Below are positions 52,472 to 64,000 of a stretch of 64,000 nucleotides of DNA, piece by piece. A model generated the notes under the pieces. It was given only the letters and a program-made list of their open reading frames with translations, searched no databases and was not told where the DNA came from. The stretch comes from Phaeoceros laevis (lineage: Eukaryota > Anthocerotophyta > Anthocerotopsida > Notothyladales), in assembly GCA_049999765.1 (NCBI GenBank), contig JBNGIQ010009029.1, forward strand, positions 56,170 to 120,169. Direction: 5' to 3'. How positions within the stretch are numbered: position 1 is the stretch's first letter; each line of letters starts with the position of its first letter. The translations under genes were made by a program, and so were the position numbers.

Positions 52472-53108
52472 AGTTGGACCAATTATTTCCTACCTGCTCT
52501 CCTCTCCTCTCCTCTGCCCTGTCCTGTCCTCCTTTGCGGTGTAAATTTTCTCTATTGATCCTCTCGGTAGAGGCTGTACCAATGCTAGACGTAGAAAGCT
52601 CGGACAATAAGTCTAGTAGTGTCGGCTTGAGTTTTTCTGCTTCAAGTCAGCACTATCACTTACAGTTCAGTGAGCTATTCAATCTTGGTGAAATTGATTG
52701 CACCATTAAACGCTGCAGCATCAGTCGTCCTTAGGTGAAACCCTTCAGAACCTTGAGTTGTGGAAGTGGGAATAGGACAAAGATGTTCTGTGCAGACTAC
52801 AATAATACTGCTCAGCAACAGAGTGAAAAATAAAAAATAAGGAAATTTCTCCCTACAGAAGGAGAAAATCGAATAAAGAATGAAAATCGTCGCCGTCGAA
52901 AAACTGGAAAACTGAGCACAATGAAATAAAATTGGAAGACGAAGTTTTGAGGTTGGCGATGTCGTAGAGTAGAATGCTATAAGAAAAGATGCATGGTAGC
53001 TGCGTCTAATCAATACAATCACTCAGAAAGCTACAGGCCCGACTGACAATACTTCTTTCCGTGAGCTTAGGAAGTCTCATTGTGTTGTCAAACGACGACT
53101 GTCCTAGA
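52472..53108. other. Convergent 3' intergenic region
   Basis: 3' trailers of NDRG and the MMACHC-like gene lie here. A short CTCTCC/CTGTCC run is seen near 52.5 kb. Nothing else. Confidence 0.5.
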
Positions 53109-54416
53109 CTAAACCGCTTCATCCCCAGAGAGAAGTTTGTTCAGAATTCTCCTGTTGCCAGTGTAGTGATACTCGATCTGCTCCTCGCAATACCTCCAAG
53201 GATGATCGGGAGCAATTGCATCCCTCACAGCCAGCCACAAGCGCCAGTGCTCCAAATCTGCGCTCACTTGTGACAAATACACCAGTCATACAGCAGCTAT
53301 GCAGGCGAAGGAAGAAATAGGATGGGGGCAAAAAGAAACGAAAAACCGAAACCATAGGAAACCGACCGTGCGGGCTGGATCTGGATCGACCCCCACAATC
53401 GTCGTGTTGCACTGCCTTGGGTTGCTCCATGGCCAGCTTCACGGCTGCCTTGACCCGGGCTTTGGTATCATCGTCCAGCAAGTTGCCCAACGGCTGTGTC
53501 CACACAAACAGTGACTAGTCGGTCAGCAGCTAATGAAAGCAATCAAAACAACAAGTGTGCTGTACAGTCCAAGTCAAGTCGGGTCATTTCATGTCATGCC
53601 ATCAAAGCCTCCTTCCTCCTTCGTAACTTACCTGGGGCTCCTCTGTGGGAGGGTCCAGGTCCAGTACTACAACGGCTCTGAGGGCAAACCAGGGCCCGTA
53701 CTTGGGGTGCACGCACAAGTGCGACTCCTCATCGAAGTATGCAATCCCTGGCTATGGTTGCGACACAGAGAGTCAGCCAGTCAGACATTTCCATCTCAGG
53801 ACCCGCCTGCGCAGAGGTTAGCCCTGGGGGACGGGGCTGAGAACAAACCAGTCAAGTGAGCCAGGCGCTGCATGGCCACCAGCTTGCCCGGGGCGGTATC
53901 GTGCGCCCAGTAGATGAGGGCACGCACTTTATCCGAGGCGGCGCCCGCTCCTGTCTCGGTGGGCACGTGAGAGCCGAGGACCTGGAAGCCCGCCAGGGCC
54001 TCGTCCAGCGCCTGCTTGATGTAGGTGTTCAGGGGATTGCCGTCCTGTCTCAGCTGCGGCAGAGCACCAGCGGCAGCAGCAGCAAAATTTCAACTCAGCA
54101 CAGTGTCGCAGCAGCTCCTCCACAAAGCAAATTCGCTACAAGGAGGAGGAAGAAGCTTGCTTACGTCGGCCTGCGACCCCAGGGCGTCCAGAAAAGGGGA
54201 CCAAAGCGCCCTGCTGTTGCCTATTACCACGCCTAGAGGGGGCTGCGTCCGGCCTAGCCAGGAAAGGCGCAATGCCGGCGGCACCACAGAGTTGTACCAG
54301 GCCACCGAGAAGGGGACGAGGATGTCGATCCCGTGCCCCGCCAGCACCTCCTTCATCCCCAGGCTCACCCTCTGCCAGGCCTCCCCGCTGCTGCTGCTGC
54401 TGTGCTGCGACTCCAT
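53109..54416 (-). CDS. MMACHC-like: MMACHC-like (CblC) cobalamin-processing protein
   Basis: Five exons (54165-54416, 53849-54053, 53632-53747, about 53391 or 53397 to 53493, 53109-53257) give 272-274 residues; human MMACHC has 282. The start at 54416 is followed by LAGHGIDILVPFSVAWYNSV and VPPALRLSW, matching the first helix and loop of MMACHC. YWAHDTAPGKLVAMQRLAHL precedes SHLCVHPKYGPWFALRAVVV, the diagnostic block whose Arg contacts cobalamin or glutathione in the human protein. The last exon has LEHWRLWLAVRDAIAPDHPW then RYCEEQIEYHYTG, equivalent to the C-terminal Arg-bearing helix. MMACHC strips the upper ligand from B12 using glutathione or FMN. One donor has two phase-equal choices. 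An upstream exon near 54.6 kb may be 5' leader. Confidence 0.85.
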
Positions 54417-55592
54417 GGAGGTGGTGCTGATACCTGCCGGCCGAGGAGGGAGGGGAGGAGGAGGAGAAGGAGGATCACAATTCACGGCTGGAGCGGAGCA
54501 AAGGCAATCATTTTCTTCCCAGCCAAGAGACCAGAATCCGCAGTCCTAAAAACACAAGATGCGAGGAAGAGAGAAGAGCCGGAAGAGTCTCTTATGTGTG
54601 TGATACCTGCTGCTGGTGCGCTCCCGAAGCGGAGGCGGTGGTGGAGGAGCTCAGAGGCTGTTGCTGCCAGGCAACGTGGTTCTCGGAGAACTTTACCTGC
54701 TGCTGCTGCTGCACTGGTGCTGCTCACTCCCATCCCATTGACACATTGATCAGGCCTGAGCGTCGCGACTGGACTGCACTGGGCTGGGCGGGGACTGGGG
54801 CTGGGCCTGCCACTGCAACACTGCACCTGAACCGACCGTTCGTTTTCTTTTGCGTCACCGAGTCTTTTCCAGTAGTCTAGTTTATGGTAGTGTAAAGGCT
54901 CTATACTACAATTTAATTCGAAGGCTGTCGACACACTCTCTCATTCACATTCGTTCCTTTTCATGCACGGCCGAGATGCAGCCTTCCAGCGGCAGAATCT
55001 GTCATGCGGTACAGTGCACCCGCAGCACGCTTGAAGGGTAGAGATCTTACAGCACTCGCAAGAATCTCCGCAACGGGGTGCACGGGGCCAATACGTGCCC
55101 TGCCTTTGATGAGGCACGTCTGCGGCCCCCAATGCCTCTGGACCTCACCGTACACCTCCGGAGCTTTACACCATTGGCGCTGGGAGGTCTCGCCAGCAGG
55201 ACAGAGTCAGGACAAGCCCTCACAATACACTTTTCTTTTTAGGACGGATCTTTCCTACCTATTTTCCTGTCACCGCCCATACAATAGGACATACTATGAT
55301 GTTGTGTGTCGTGTTGCCTCACGGGCTGCTGAAGGTAGGAGAGGAAAGTTCCCGAATTCTCAGTACCTTCTCTCTAGTGTGATTCAAGACACCACTACCA
55401 CTATTGCTTGCCTGCAGTTCGGGTTCAAATCTTACCTCCTCCTCCCTCCATTCTTTCACGCGTTATGGAAGACAGTTGATTCCTGCTCCACTATGCCTAC
55501 ACATCCAGCAGGCATGGGGCCAACTGCCATACCGGCGGACGGAGAACCGGAGGTCCCGCACCACCACTTGAATCGCTGTCAGGGGCTACATG
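54417..55592. other. Intergenic: MMACHC-like promoter and EMF2-like 3' trailer
   Basis: A CAG/CTG-rich stretch near 54.35-54.72 kb contains a possible non-coding first exon ending in a GTATCA donor at about 54.60 kb. No other gene is visible. Confidence 0.4.
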
Positions 55593-58500
55593 CTACAACG
55601 CGGCAGCCTCGATACTTTTGTCTATTATCCTCAGGCAAGCGTGGATTGTACCACCGTCCACAAGCTGATGGTTCCATAGCTTGATGAGGAGCATCAGCAT
55701 GCACCTGGAGAAACGACGACAGTAAACACGGTCAACCCTCCTCCAAAGGACCCTTCACATTCCCAGCACTTGAGGAGGAAAGAAAAATCCAAGAGAACAT
55801 TCCAACGGCAGTAACAACCAGCGTAAGGATGGCTTCATCGCGAAGTCACTGGCATGGAATTTGGCAAATGCTTCGCATGCCCATGGGCAGTGTCCATCAG
55901 CAATCACCCTGCATGCAACACATCAACCACTTTAGAAGAACACGACATCGCAATTAATTTGCCAGAAACACACGCAACCCTTACCGTTGCTTGCTGACGA
56001 AGCAATTCCACATATGCATCAACTCCTTCTCATCGGCTTGGACATCCACAAACTCGTCCAGCAACTGGGGAGAACGCAAGCCATCTGTCGTCAGCAACTC
56101 TGGGTGGGGCACAAGTTGGCGTCGGAACAAAAAGTCTTCTGGAATGAGCGGAGGATGATTACCCTGCGATCCTCGATAGCTGCAATCTCCTCGTCTACTT
56201 CACCCTCACTGTCGTCTGCTGAAAGAACCTCCTCAAGCGCCATCGGCTGCAGGAGTATAAACCCAACATGAAGTCTATGTCCCTCCGACAATACCACTGA
56301 GAACTCTCCGAGGCCTGCCCAGGGGTGAACGCCGAGGACACCCAGGAGCAAATGACTCACGAAATCCATTGGTGCCGTGTGGGGAATGGAAGACACACCT
56401 GTGCAGTGTGTGAATGATAAAATTGCTGCTTTCCCAATGCTGCTCGGCTGTATACACAAAAGAAACGACTCAGTGTCAGCAGCACTAGAGACATTGCCCT
56501 CAATCCAAGTATAGTTGGATGGCCTTCTTGGGGTACTCACTTCCGTGCTTCCAGTTTCTCAGCCGACACTTTCCGCGACTTTTCTGCAACTTGGTTGAAC
56601 TGAAACCGTGAATGGTCTTGGTCATCACCTGTGCCAGAACCTCCTCTAGGTTCAGACCCACCTGGCAAGACAATGAGTACAACAGTGTCATGTAGACCCA
56701 GCAAGTGCATGTTGCAAAGGGCATTTAGGCACAATAACATACACACCATGTTCCACACTCTCCAGCCGCTGCAAATTTGGAATCACATCTCCCAGCTGTG
56801 GAGGTTGCACCAGCTTAGGCTCCGCTGATGATGCAATACTAGGGCTTGGCTCTTTGAGCTGTGAGCCAGACTCTAGTCTTTCCTTGGCAGAAGGATAGAG
56901 ATGCATGGATGAAAATCTGTCTGGAACAGAATCAACCATATCGTCGTCGCCATGAGCAGCTGTAGCAGATGCCTCATCGACAGTCAGTTGACACATCCTA
57001 TCATTTATGCAGCTATCAACCTCAGGTTTTGCCCCTGACTCCAAGTTTTCACAGTGCTGCTGATACTGTTCTTCCAGTCTCCGTCTTATAGCGGCTCTCT
57101 GCTTTATCCTGTTATGGCGTCTTGATCTGCACCCAAAATCTACTTCACTTAGCAAGTTGGCTCGTACAGTTCAATCTCAACCGTGAGTTGTGTACAGGGA
57201 AATGGCCCAGCTAGAATCCTTACACATATGAGAACATTTTGGCTTTAGTGTCTTGATCTTGGCCAACTACCCTCCAGTTCACACCCTAGAATGCACAGAA
57301 CGAGCACCCTTGATAATCAGCGGCCGTTGGTACAGGCAACCACATAGCTGCCTTTTCCATCAGGGATCTCTAAGAGCCTGGTTGAAGTAATATGTTGCTG
57401 GGCGGGCTCAGGACTCGCCACTCCTACGGCTCTAACAAAGGAGTTGGCAACACAGACCTGGTCTCCCAGTACCCCATCACGTATAGAGACAACCACCAAG
57501 TACGAATTCTCATATGTCTGCAACAAAGACAGACACACGGCATCTGGTCAGGAAGCAACTTGTTGTCCAGTAACAGAACTCGGAAGTCTGACCAAAGTCG
57601 GTTTTGTGACTTCATTTGCATGACGCACCAAATGCTTACCAGATATTCAAAGTTGAAGAGGTCATGACAACTGTTCAGGTGATAGCGCAAGCCCTGTGAA
57701 GTTGCCACCAGGTGTCACGTCAACCTTCCAGTGCTTCTGCAATTGATGACCCAACATCTATCGAAAAAGGCATCGGATAACCAAACCAGACCTTAAAGCT
57801 GCAGCACGATACGAGGCATATGGGACAGGAAAATGGATCTGTCTCTGCTCATGACACCCTCAATCCCCAGTTAGTAGTTCGTATGCATTCTGCAGTATGC
57901 GTGAATCTATGACGGAACGAGACACATTTTTACCTTGTATCTGTTGTACAATGTGGGACTTCCCATATTGAAAGTGAAAGACCACTCTCAAGTCTGGCCT
58001 GCATGATAACAGCCTGATATGAGAAGTTACTATGTAGGGGCCCCTGACTATTTATTGTGGCTGAATGATGTATAACCTTGTTCTGAAGCGCTGAGACGGA
58101 CTTTCCACACCACCAGCACGGAAACAGTTAACTGGGCCACTTTCAGAGATGGTCTGACTGACTTGAAGTCCCGAAATGCATAATTTTAGCTGAACCTGCA
58201 GCTCCGTGGGGAAGCAATGATCATGGTTGTTGCACATATTGTACTGCAAATTTCATCAAATATTAAGCTTGAAGAGAGTACCCCATTCCGGGCGCTAACA
58301 CCCATAGGTATGGAAAGTTTGATTCCCCTGTGCCCACCAGAGTCCCCATGCTGCGACGAAGGCACACATGCATCAAACAGATTGAAACCATGCGCATTCA
58401 ACAGGATGCTCGGCTGGTCTAGTTCAACTCATTCTCAGGTATATAATAGGCGTAAGAACACCATGGGTTCCTCATGGCTATTACACACAGTACATAAAAG

Positions 58501-59940
58501 GCGGAAGTAGGAAACCTGTAGTGTAGCGTTTTGAAGATCCACTTGGTAAGTTGTTCCAAAGAATGCTTTCTCTTTGGTGGATGTTGAGTTACTCTTTGAG
58601 TCAGCTCCCCAGGTACTAGAAAGGGTTGACATAGGCAACTTGGCCCAGAGTACTCGTCCACTGCAATTGACTGAGTGCAACTAGAATGAGAACAGAGAAC
58701 TGCATGACAGGTTCGCCTCACGTCGACGTTCATGAACATGTCACAGTCCTGCAACTTCTGTAATGGGCTAAGGTGTTCTACAAGGAGGCCCATGAGGATA
58801 TAGTAACTGGAGAAACTTGAAATTGCTCACCACATCCAAAGGATGAAAGAGATATCCACAATACCTAAAGACTGCAGGTGACTGTCTTTGCCAACTCGTG
58901 CAGCATCTGATTCAACTGTAATCGCAGTTCAGTGGAAAAGTTTATCATACATGTCATGAATCTTCCATGACAATGAACAACTGGAACAGTTTGACATTGC
59001 CAAAACAATAAAAAACACTTCATCGTCCTGACGACACCCTATAAGCACTTACGTATAATAAGGAATAGAACCACTGCACCATCCTTTTTGGCACGAGAGA
59101 TGACCTTGCGAATGTCTGGAAGTCTAAATGTAGCTGTGTCACGAAACCCATAGTCTTCTGACCAGGACTTTACCAAGGGAGCCTTCAAAACTCTTGGCTC
59201 ACCTAGCTCAAACCAATAGTCCAACTGAAACAGCGGCAAGCATTCATTGGATGGCCAGAACCTTACCCAACTCTACTGTACAGAAAGAAACAAGGACGTG
59301 TGCTTCGTCGCAAATACTCACCATGGAACTAGATAACAAAGGAATAGTCGGCATAACGTAGACAGAAACTGCGTCGACTTGTCCAGCGCCACATCTGTGA
59401 ACAACCTTTGGAAGAATCCCATTTGCATCCAGACATGCCGTGACAGAAACTTTCATTTTAATTCTGGCAACCCACACGATGCATATACCATCAGACAACT
59501 CTATGCCCACATTCTTTCAACCTTTGAACCGGTATCATGCCATGGCATTTGAAAGATTGGACGCTTCCAGCTGGTAGGTACCTCTTTAGACGAGCAGCAT
59601 CAATTTTGTAGCTAAGTGACCGTGGAAGGAAAAAAGGCTGCGAGAGAAGAGCATATGGTTACACATCTCTCAGTTACTGATAAAGCTTACAGCAGAGGAA
59701 GGAAAAAGGTAAGGAGCCAGAATACACCGGATAGGAACCCACCAGGTGTGTAAACCGATGTTTCATGATATTGTAGAACTCGATGGGCTTGCAGAACTCC
59801 ATAAGGTTCTCATCCGCCGCATCGTCGTCCAAGTCTCGTCTGTCTTGAGGAATGCCAGGATTGACCACCTCCGATCTTGATGAAGAACGCTCAACGGACT
59901 CCGTACTGATGCTTCCATTTGATATCCTGAATCCTGTCAT
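55593..59940 (-). CDS. EMF2-like: Polycomb PRC2 subunit, EMF2/VRN2/Su(z)12 family
   Basis: Starts at 59940. The first four exons join in phase (59743-59940, 59582-59637, 59322-59463, 59053-59224) and give ENLMEFCKPIEFYNIMKHRF, FFLPRSLSYKIDAARLK and GLRDTA-type N-domain sequence. A block with SGRVLWAKLPMSTLSSTW lies near 58.6 kb. The C2H2 zinc finger is split between exons as CPICLVSCCSFK and GLRYHLNSCHDLFNFEYL (57.66-57.84 kb). The acidic linker PMALEEVLSADDSEGEVDEE leads into the VEFS box: LLDEFVDVQADEKELMHMWN, VIADGHCPWACEAFAKFHAS and MLMLLIKLWNHQLVDGG, ending at the stop at 55593. The VEFS box binds the E(z) methyltransferase to form PRC2, which trimethylates H3K27. Exon borders between 57.9 and 59.0 kb are not all resolved. 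Confidence 0.93.
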
Positions 59941-60221
59941 TCTGCCCGAGCGCGGACCTCAGCTCCAGAACATGGACGAGTACATGCGTTCACAAATATT
60001 CGTCCTTGGCCTGACTCCCAAGATGTGCCTTGCTAGTTGGTTCAAGAATCGAAATTGAGGACTCGCGCAAATCTGTAATGTGGATGCCTCTACTACCTAC
60101 TAATCTACTTCGTTTTTTAGCTGAATTGAAGTCAAGCCATACGGACCCTAATAAATGCCTCCAGCTCTCGCGCACATTCCGGTGGAGTGATGTGAAGCAG
60201 GAGGCTTCGATCCTCTCAGAC
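59941..60221. promoter_or_regulatory. Divergent promoter, EMF2-like / CPSF-A-like
   Basis: 281 bp separate the start codons of two divergent genes. No TATA box was noticed. Confidence 0.4.
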
Positions 60222-63200
60222 ATGGCGATTCCGGGAAGAGACCCAGTGCACACAGCTCGTTCGCTGTATCTAGCAAAGTCGGTACTTAAGAGCAGCGTTG
60301 TGCTGCAAGCTGTACATGGCCACATCCGCTCCCCTTCGACATTGGACGTCGTCTTTGGCAAGGTTTGTCGTGCTCACCCCTGCTCTCTACTTTGGAATTG
60401 AGAGACTGTGCAATTTGGACCGAAATAGGAGTCTACCACAGTAATTCGACGTGGATTGCTCAAGATTGTCCTGGGAAGAAAGGTTGACTCGCTAGTGATC
60501 TCTGTCTGACAACAGGAAACTGCCCTGGAGCTCGTTGTGTTGAGTGAGGATGGAGTCGTTCAGTCCATTTGTGAGCAGTCTGTTTTTGGCACCATTAAAG
60601 ATCTTCGGGTGCTACCTTGGAATGAGCTATATCGGGATCCGAAGTCTCAGGTTCGGCCATTGCAGAATTCGAATTCCAGTTCCGTTCCTATGCGGCTCGA
60701 GAAGCGGCAGTTACATTTTCTTCTCACCAGAGAGACTTGAACCAATAGACTCTTTTTTCCTGGCCTGGCGATTCTAGAACGTTCGTTTTCTGTCTGGCAC
60801 ACAGTCTGCATGTTTTGGTGGTGTGACCAATCCCAATTGATCATGCTATGGTAAATGCAGGCTTCTGGGAAGGATCTCTTGGTACTTTTGTCCGACTCTG
60901 GAAAGCTCTCATTCCTCACCTTCAGCATTGATTTGCACAGGTTCGGTTGTGCTGTTTTTGCAAATATCTGTGCAAAGCTGGAGATTGGGGCACGCTAAAC
61001 TATATTGTTTTGTTATCCTGTTTGTTGTGGTCTTGAGTAGACACAGTTTCTTGAATGTGTTTAGATTTGAAGCTTTGTCGCAGAGAGGATTGCCTCAATC
61101 AAATGTCCCAAGGCGGGATTTGGGGAGATGTCTAGCAGTACACCCGTGGTGAGGCACAGAAATCCTCCAGCCCTTCATTTTCATCTCTTCTATTAGTCGG
61201 TTGCTTAAGGTACTAGCATCTGGGCGTATGCATTTCCAAGGTTGAGGTTTATGTTCCCATCTTTGCCTTGAACCACTGTTTAGCTGGTCCTGATTGCTGT
61301 TTCCAGCTTGAAAGTTGTTCTTCTGCAATGACAGGCCAACGTAGCAATTGGCTAGCAGTGAATTTCTGAATGCCCGTGCTCTTGGAAATTGGAAGGACAG
61401 GGGCCGTGCCGTTGCTGTTGGGGCTTTTGAAGATAGGCTGGCTATTTTTCCTGCCAGTCAGCTGGCCGGAAATGACATTGTTGAGCAGGTGTGTTGTGGG
61501 TTCCTTCCGTCCATGTTGAAACATCGAGGTGATTTGGTAATAGGATTTCAAGAGGTTTGGGAAGATTAATGACTCTGGGTTGGTAATCAGTTTACCGAAT
61601 AGTACCATTGTTTAACCTTCCTCCGCTGAAACTCTTCTGTTGTGGGCTTGAATGGCACGCAGATGATTGTATTTCCAAGAGAGTCATTCTCACCTTTCAC
61701 CAGCATTGAACCAACTATTAGTCGGGATAGACACATTGTAGTAGGATGGGGCACGATATGGAGCATGGAATTTGTGTGCCTGGAAGACGAAAAACTTATT
61801 TCAGAAGGATCTGACCTTGTCCTAGCAGTATTACTGCATAGGTAGGATGCTCTTCCTATAGAGCTTGGCTATCACAATTCAGTGATTGTAGGCTGACATT
61901 CGTCACAGGTATCATCACTGACAAAGATTGGACTTGAGCATTTCAGAAAAGGAGCACGAGATCTCGAGCTGCAAATCCTGCTTTGTGATACTGGAAACCG
62001 GTGTATCATGGTTGTTTCTCGATTCCAACCATCAGGAGGCATTGCACCTGATCTCATGGCATACAGCATAATAGGAGTACCTGCTTTTCCGGGCCTTCTG
62101 ATAATACTCAGATCAGGTGATCTTGTAGTAGTTGACATCAGGTGTCTCAAAAGTGTACAAATTATTTCTGTTGTGAAACTGATCAGCTGCGAAAGCAATG
62201 AAGGCGTGCAAAACGGCAGTGCAGATTTAAGAACCCGGATTGGTGATGAAGAGACAATATGCAATGTGGCAGCATCTGCACTCCTGCTACTGACTAGAGA
62301 TATGAACGGGAATTTCAGTCATCCTGCTCTTGATCGCGAGGAATGTCCAGGTGCACTCTTGGAGAGGCAAAGTGTGTCAGTGGAGCAACCACTAGTAATT
62401 GCTTGGAGTTGGGAACCAGGAGAATTTCGATCAAGACTCGTGCTAGGGATGGACACAGGGAAGATTCACATCGTTGAGTTCTTCAGGGATGCTACAAGCA
62501 ATATGCAAGTTGATATTCATTTATGTCAATATGAGTGTGCTTCCTGCAATATTCTCCTGTGGACCAAGGGGGGCTTTCTTCTAGCCTTTGTGCATATGGG
62601 CGATGGGCAGGTTTTGCGCATTGGGAATCATGGTCTGACTTGTGAGAGCATTATTCAAGACATTGCACCAATTCTGGACTTCACCCTGGTGGACGTCCAT
62701 GGTGAGAAACAGGATCAGATGTTTGCTTGCAGCGGTGCTGGATCTGAAGGATCTGTACGAATCATCCGTAATGCCATTAGTGTGGGAAAACTCCTTAGTA
62801 CCCCACCTATTCATGCTGGTGTGACTGGCATATGGACTATGCGCATACAGCGCGCTGACCCCAATCATGCTTTCCTGGTTATATCTTTCGTCGGGGAAAC
62901 ACGTGTCTTGTCTGTGGGTTTGAGCTTTGTGGACATCACAGATGATGTTGGGTTTGAACCTTTTGGCAGAACATTATCTTGTGGTCGAATAGAGAATGGT
63001 TGGGTGGTGCAAATATGCAGCAAAGAGGTTCGCGCATGTGCACCAACATCTGCTGCACACGCACGAGGTGTTATAAGTGACTTGCCATATGTAGCATTTT
63101 GGAGGCCACCACCGAACTTGTTTGTTAGCTTGGGAGCAGTATCTCAGGGCAAAGTAATATTGTCTCTTTCGCAGCCTGGGCTGGTTCTCATGTTGGGAAC

Positions 63201-64000
63201 AAGCATGGCAGTAAATGGTATGCTTCAGCTCGTCGGAGTTCAGCAGTGCTTGCTGGAGGCAGAGATATCCTCAATATCGATTCCTCAGGAGGAAGAGCTG
63301 GCGCCATCCCCGTTGCCCCCATCTATTGTTGGTATCGTGGATGGGACGTCCGAGGGGACTTTTTGGAGAGGTGTAGAAGTTGGCAAGATATGTGTTGTTG
63401 GTACCCATAAGCCATCTGTGGAACTGCTTTCCATCGTACCAGGTGAAGGATTCCGCCAGCTTGCTCTAGGGACAGTAGCTCTACAGAATGCCAATGGTAC
63501 AGCTCTTGGCGGGTGTGTACCAGAAAGTGTTCGTCTATCCTGTTTTGACCACCCCTACATCCTTGCAGGGCTACGGAATGGCATGATCCTCCGCTATGAA
63601 TGGCCAGATGGGAAAGTATGCTCATTTGCAGACAGTAAAATGAATGCAAGATGTAGTAGGTCAGCAGCAGATGCTGGGGACTTTCAGGTTGAATCCAGGG
63701 GAAGGGTGGACAACGTACAGAAATTGGATGAAGCTGTGCAGCTGCACCTGGTTGCGGTGCGCCGTATAGGAGTATCTCCGGTGTTGCTGATTCCTCTTGA
63801 GGCTTCTCTAAGATCAGATATACTTGCTCTTAGTGACCGCCCATGGTTGCTGCAAACAGCCAGGCATAGTCGAAGAATTGCCTATACAACCATTTCTTTT
63901 GAGCCATCAACCTGTGCGACACCTGTGAGCATGCCAGATTGTCCTAATGGCATTTTTTTTGTCGCCGACTGCAGCTTACATCTGGTGCGTGCCTTCGTTT
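60222..64000 (+). CDS. CPSF-A/DDB1/SF3B3-family beta-propeller protein (At3g11960 type), partial
   Basis: Seven exons are visible: 60222-60362, 60516-60650, 60861-60940, 61065-61148, 61359-61488, 61663-61841, and one long exon from 61947 to beyond 64000 with no stop. The start is MAIPGRDPVHTARSLYLAKS. Diagnostic blocks are SSVVLQAVHGHIRSPSTLDV, SEDGVVQSICEQSVFGTIKD, GKDLLVLLSDSGKLSFLTF and RGRAVAVGAFEDRLAIFP. The long exon reads like WD40-type propeller blades (LIILRSGDLVVVDIRC, RSRLVLGMDTGKIHIVEFF, FACSGAGSEGSVRIIRNAIS). The family includes DDB1, CPSF160 and SF3B3. This plant branch has no role I can state firmly. A 61909 acceptor would give a stop, so 61947 was chosen by phase. About 950 residues lie in the window and the C-terminal CPSF_A domain should follow outside it. 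Confidence 0.88.

Noticed and set aside
55395-55450. GGTTCAAATC resembles a tRNA T-arm.
   Set aside because: The flanking bases do not pair as a T-stem, and no acceptor or anticodon stem was found at the right distances.
61909-61946. Acceptor at 61908 for the last exon of the CPSF-A-like gene.
   Set aside because: With the preceding phase it reads into a stop within a few codons. The TTTCAG ending at 61946 restores the frame for more than 2 kb.

Overview
The window is nuclear DNA of a seedless land plant. Plant markers are a ROP GTPase, a WOX13-type homeobox gene, an EMF2-type Polycomb subunit, plastid proteins (PAM71/GDT1-like, an inactive FtsH, an EamA carrier) and a COPT5-like copper transporter. 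Three further features fit a lineage with swimming sperm and an animal-like gene set: a probable ciliary coiled-coil gene at the left edge, a CD36/LIMP-2-type scavenger receptor, and an MMACHC (CblC) vitamin-B12 processing protein. Introns are mostly 80-120 bp. A bryophyte-grade plant is the best guess. A hornwort would fit the B12 gene, but the sequence alone does not settle this.

Layout. 1-2.1 kb: ciliary-type coiled-coil gene (-), head-to-head with DPM3 (+), which is followed 23 bp later by a second small membrane-protein ORF. 2.1-4.2 kb: nothing recognisable. 4.2-6.6 kb: ribosomal protein eL20 (-) and a divergent, partly resolved gene (+). 8.0-10.5 kb: GH3 beta-glucan exohydrolase (-). 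12.0-13.4 kb: ROP/RAC GTPase (-). 14.5 kb: an unrecognised 143-residue ORF. 16.4-17.0 kb: WOX13-like (-). 17.3-17.7 kb: tandem repeats around a 10-N gap. 18.2-21.3 kb: PAM71-like transporter (+). 22.1-29.6 kb: EamA carrier (-), short CWF19-like protein (+), COPT5 (-) and FTSHI2 (+). 30.2-36.8 kb: organellar topoisomerase IA in 22 exons (-). 36.9-42 kb: AT-rich, repeat-bearing DNA with a 100-N gap. 42.1-46.1 kb: CD36 family gene (-). 46.1-49.8 kb: GC-rich and apparently gene-free, with CTG-type simple repeats. 49.8-52.5 kb: NDRG/NDL (+). 53.1-54.4 kb: MMACHC-like (-). 55.6-59.9 kb: EMF2/Su(z)12-like PRC2 subunit (-). 60.2-64 kb: CPSF-A/DDB1-like beta-propeller protein (+), running off the right edge.

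There is no operon logic, but five divergent pairs share short promoters. Plastid and envelope functions recur: Mn/Ca transport, a pseudo-protease of the import motor, a metabolite carrier and an organellar topoisomerase. The most unusual content is the CD36 protein with very long cytosolic tails carrying acidic di-leucine sorting motifs, and the MMACHC homologue in a plant.

Exon borders were placed by eye from splice signals, reading phase and remembered family sequences. Most are phase-consistent, and individual borders may be off by a base or by one alternative site.
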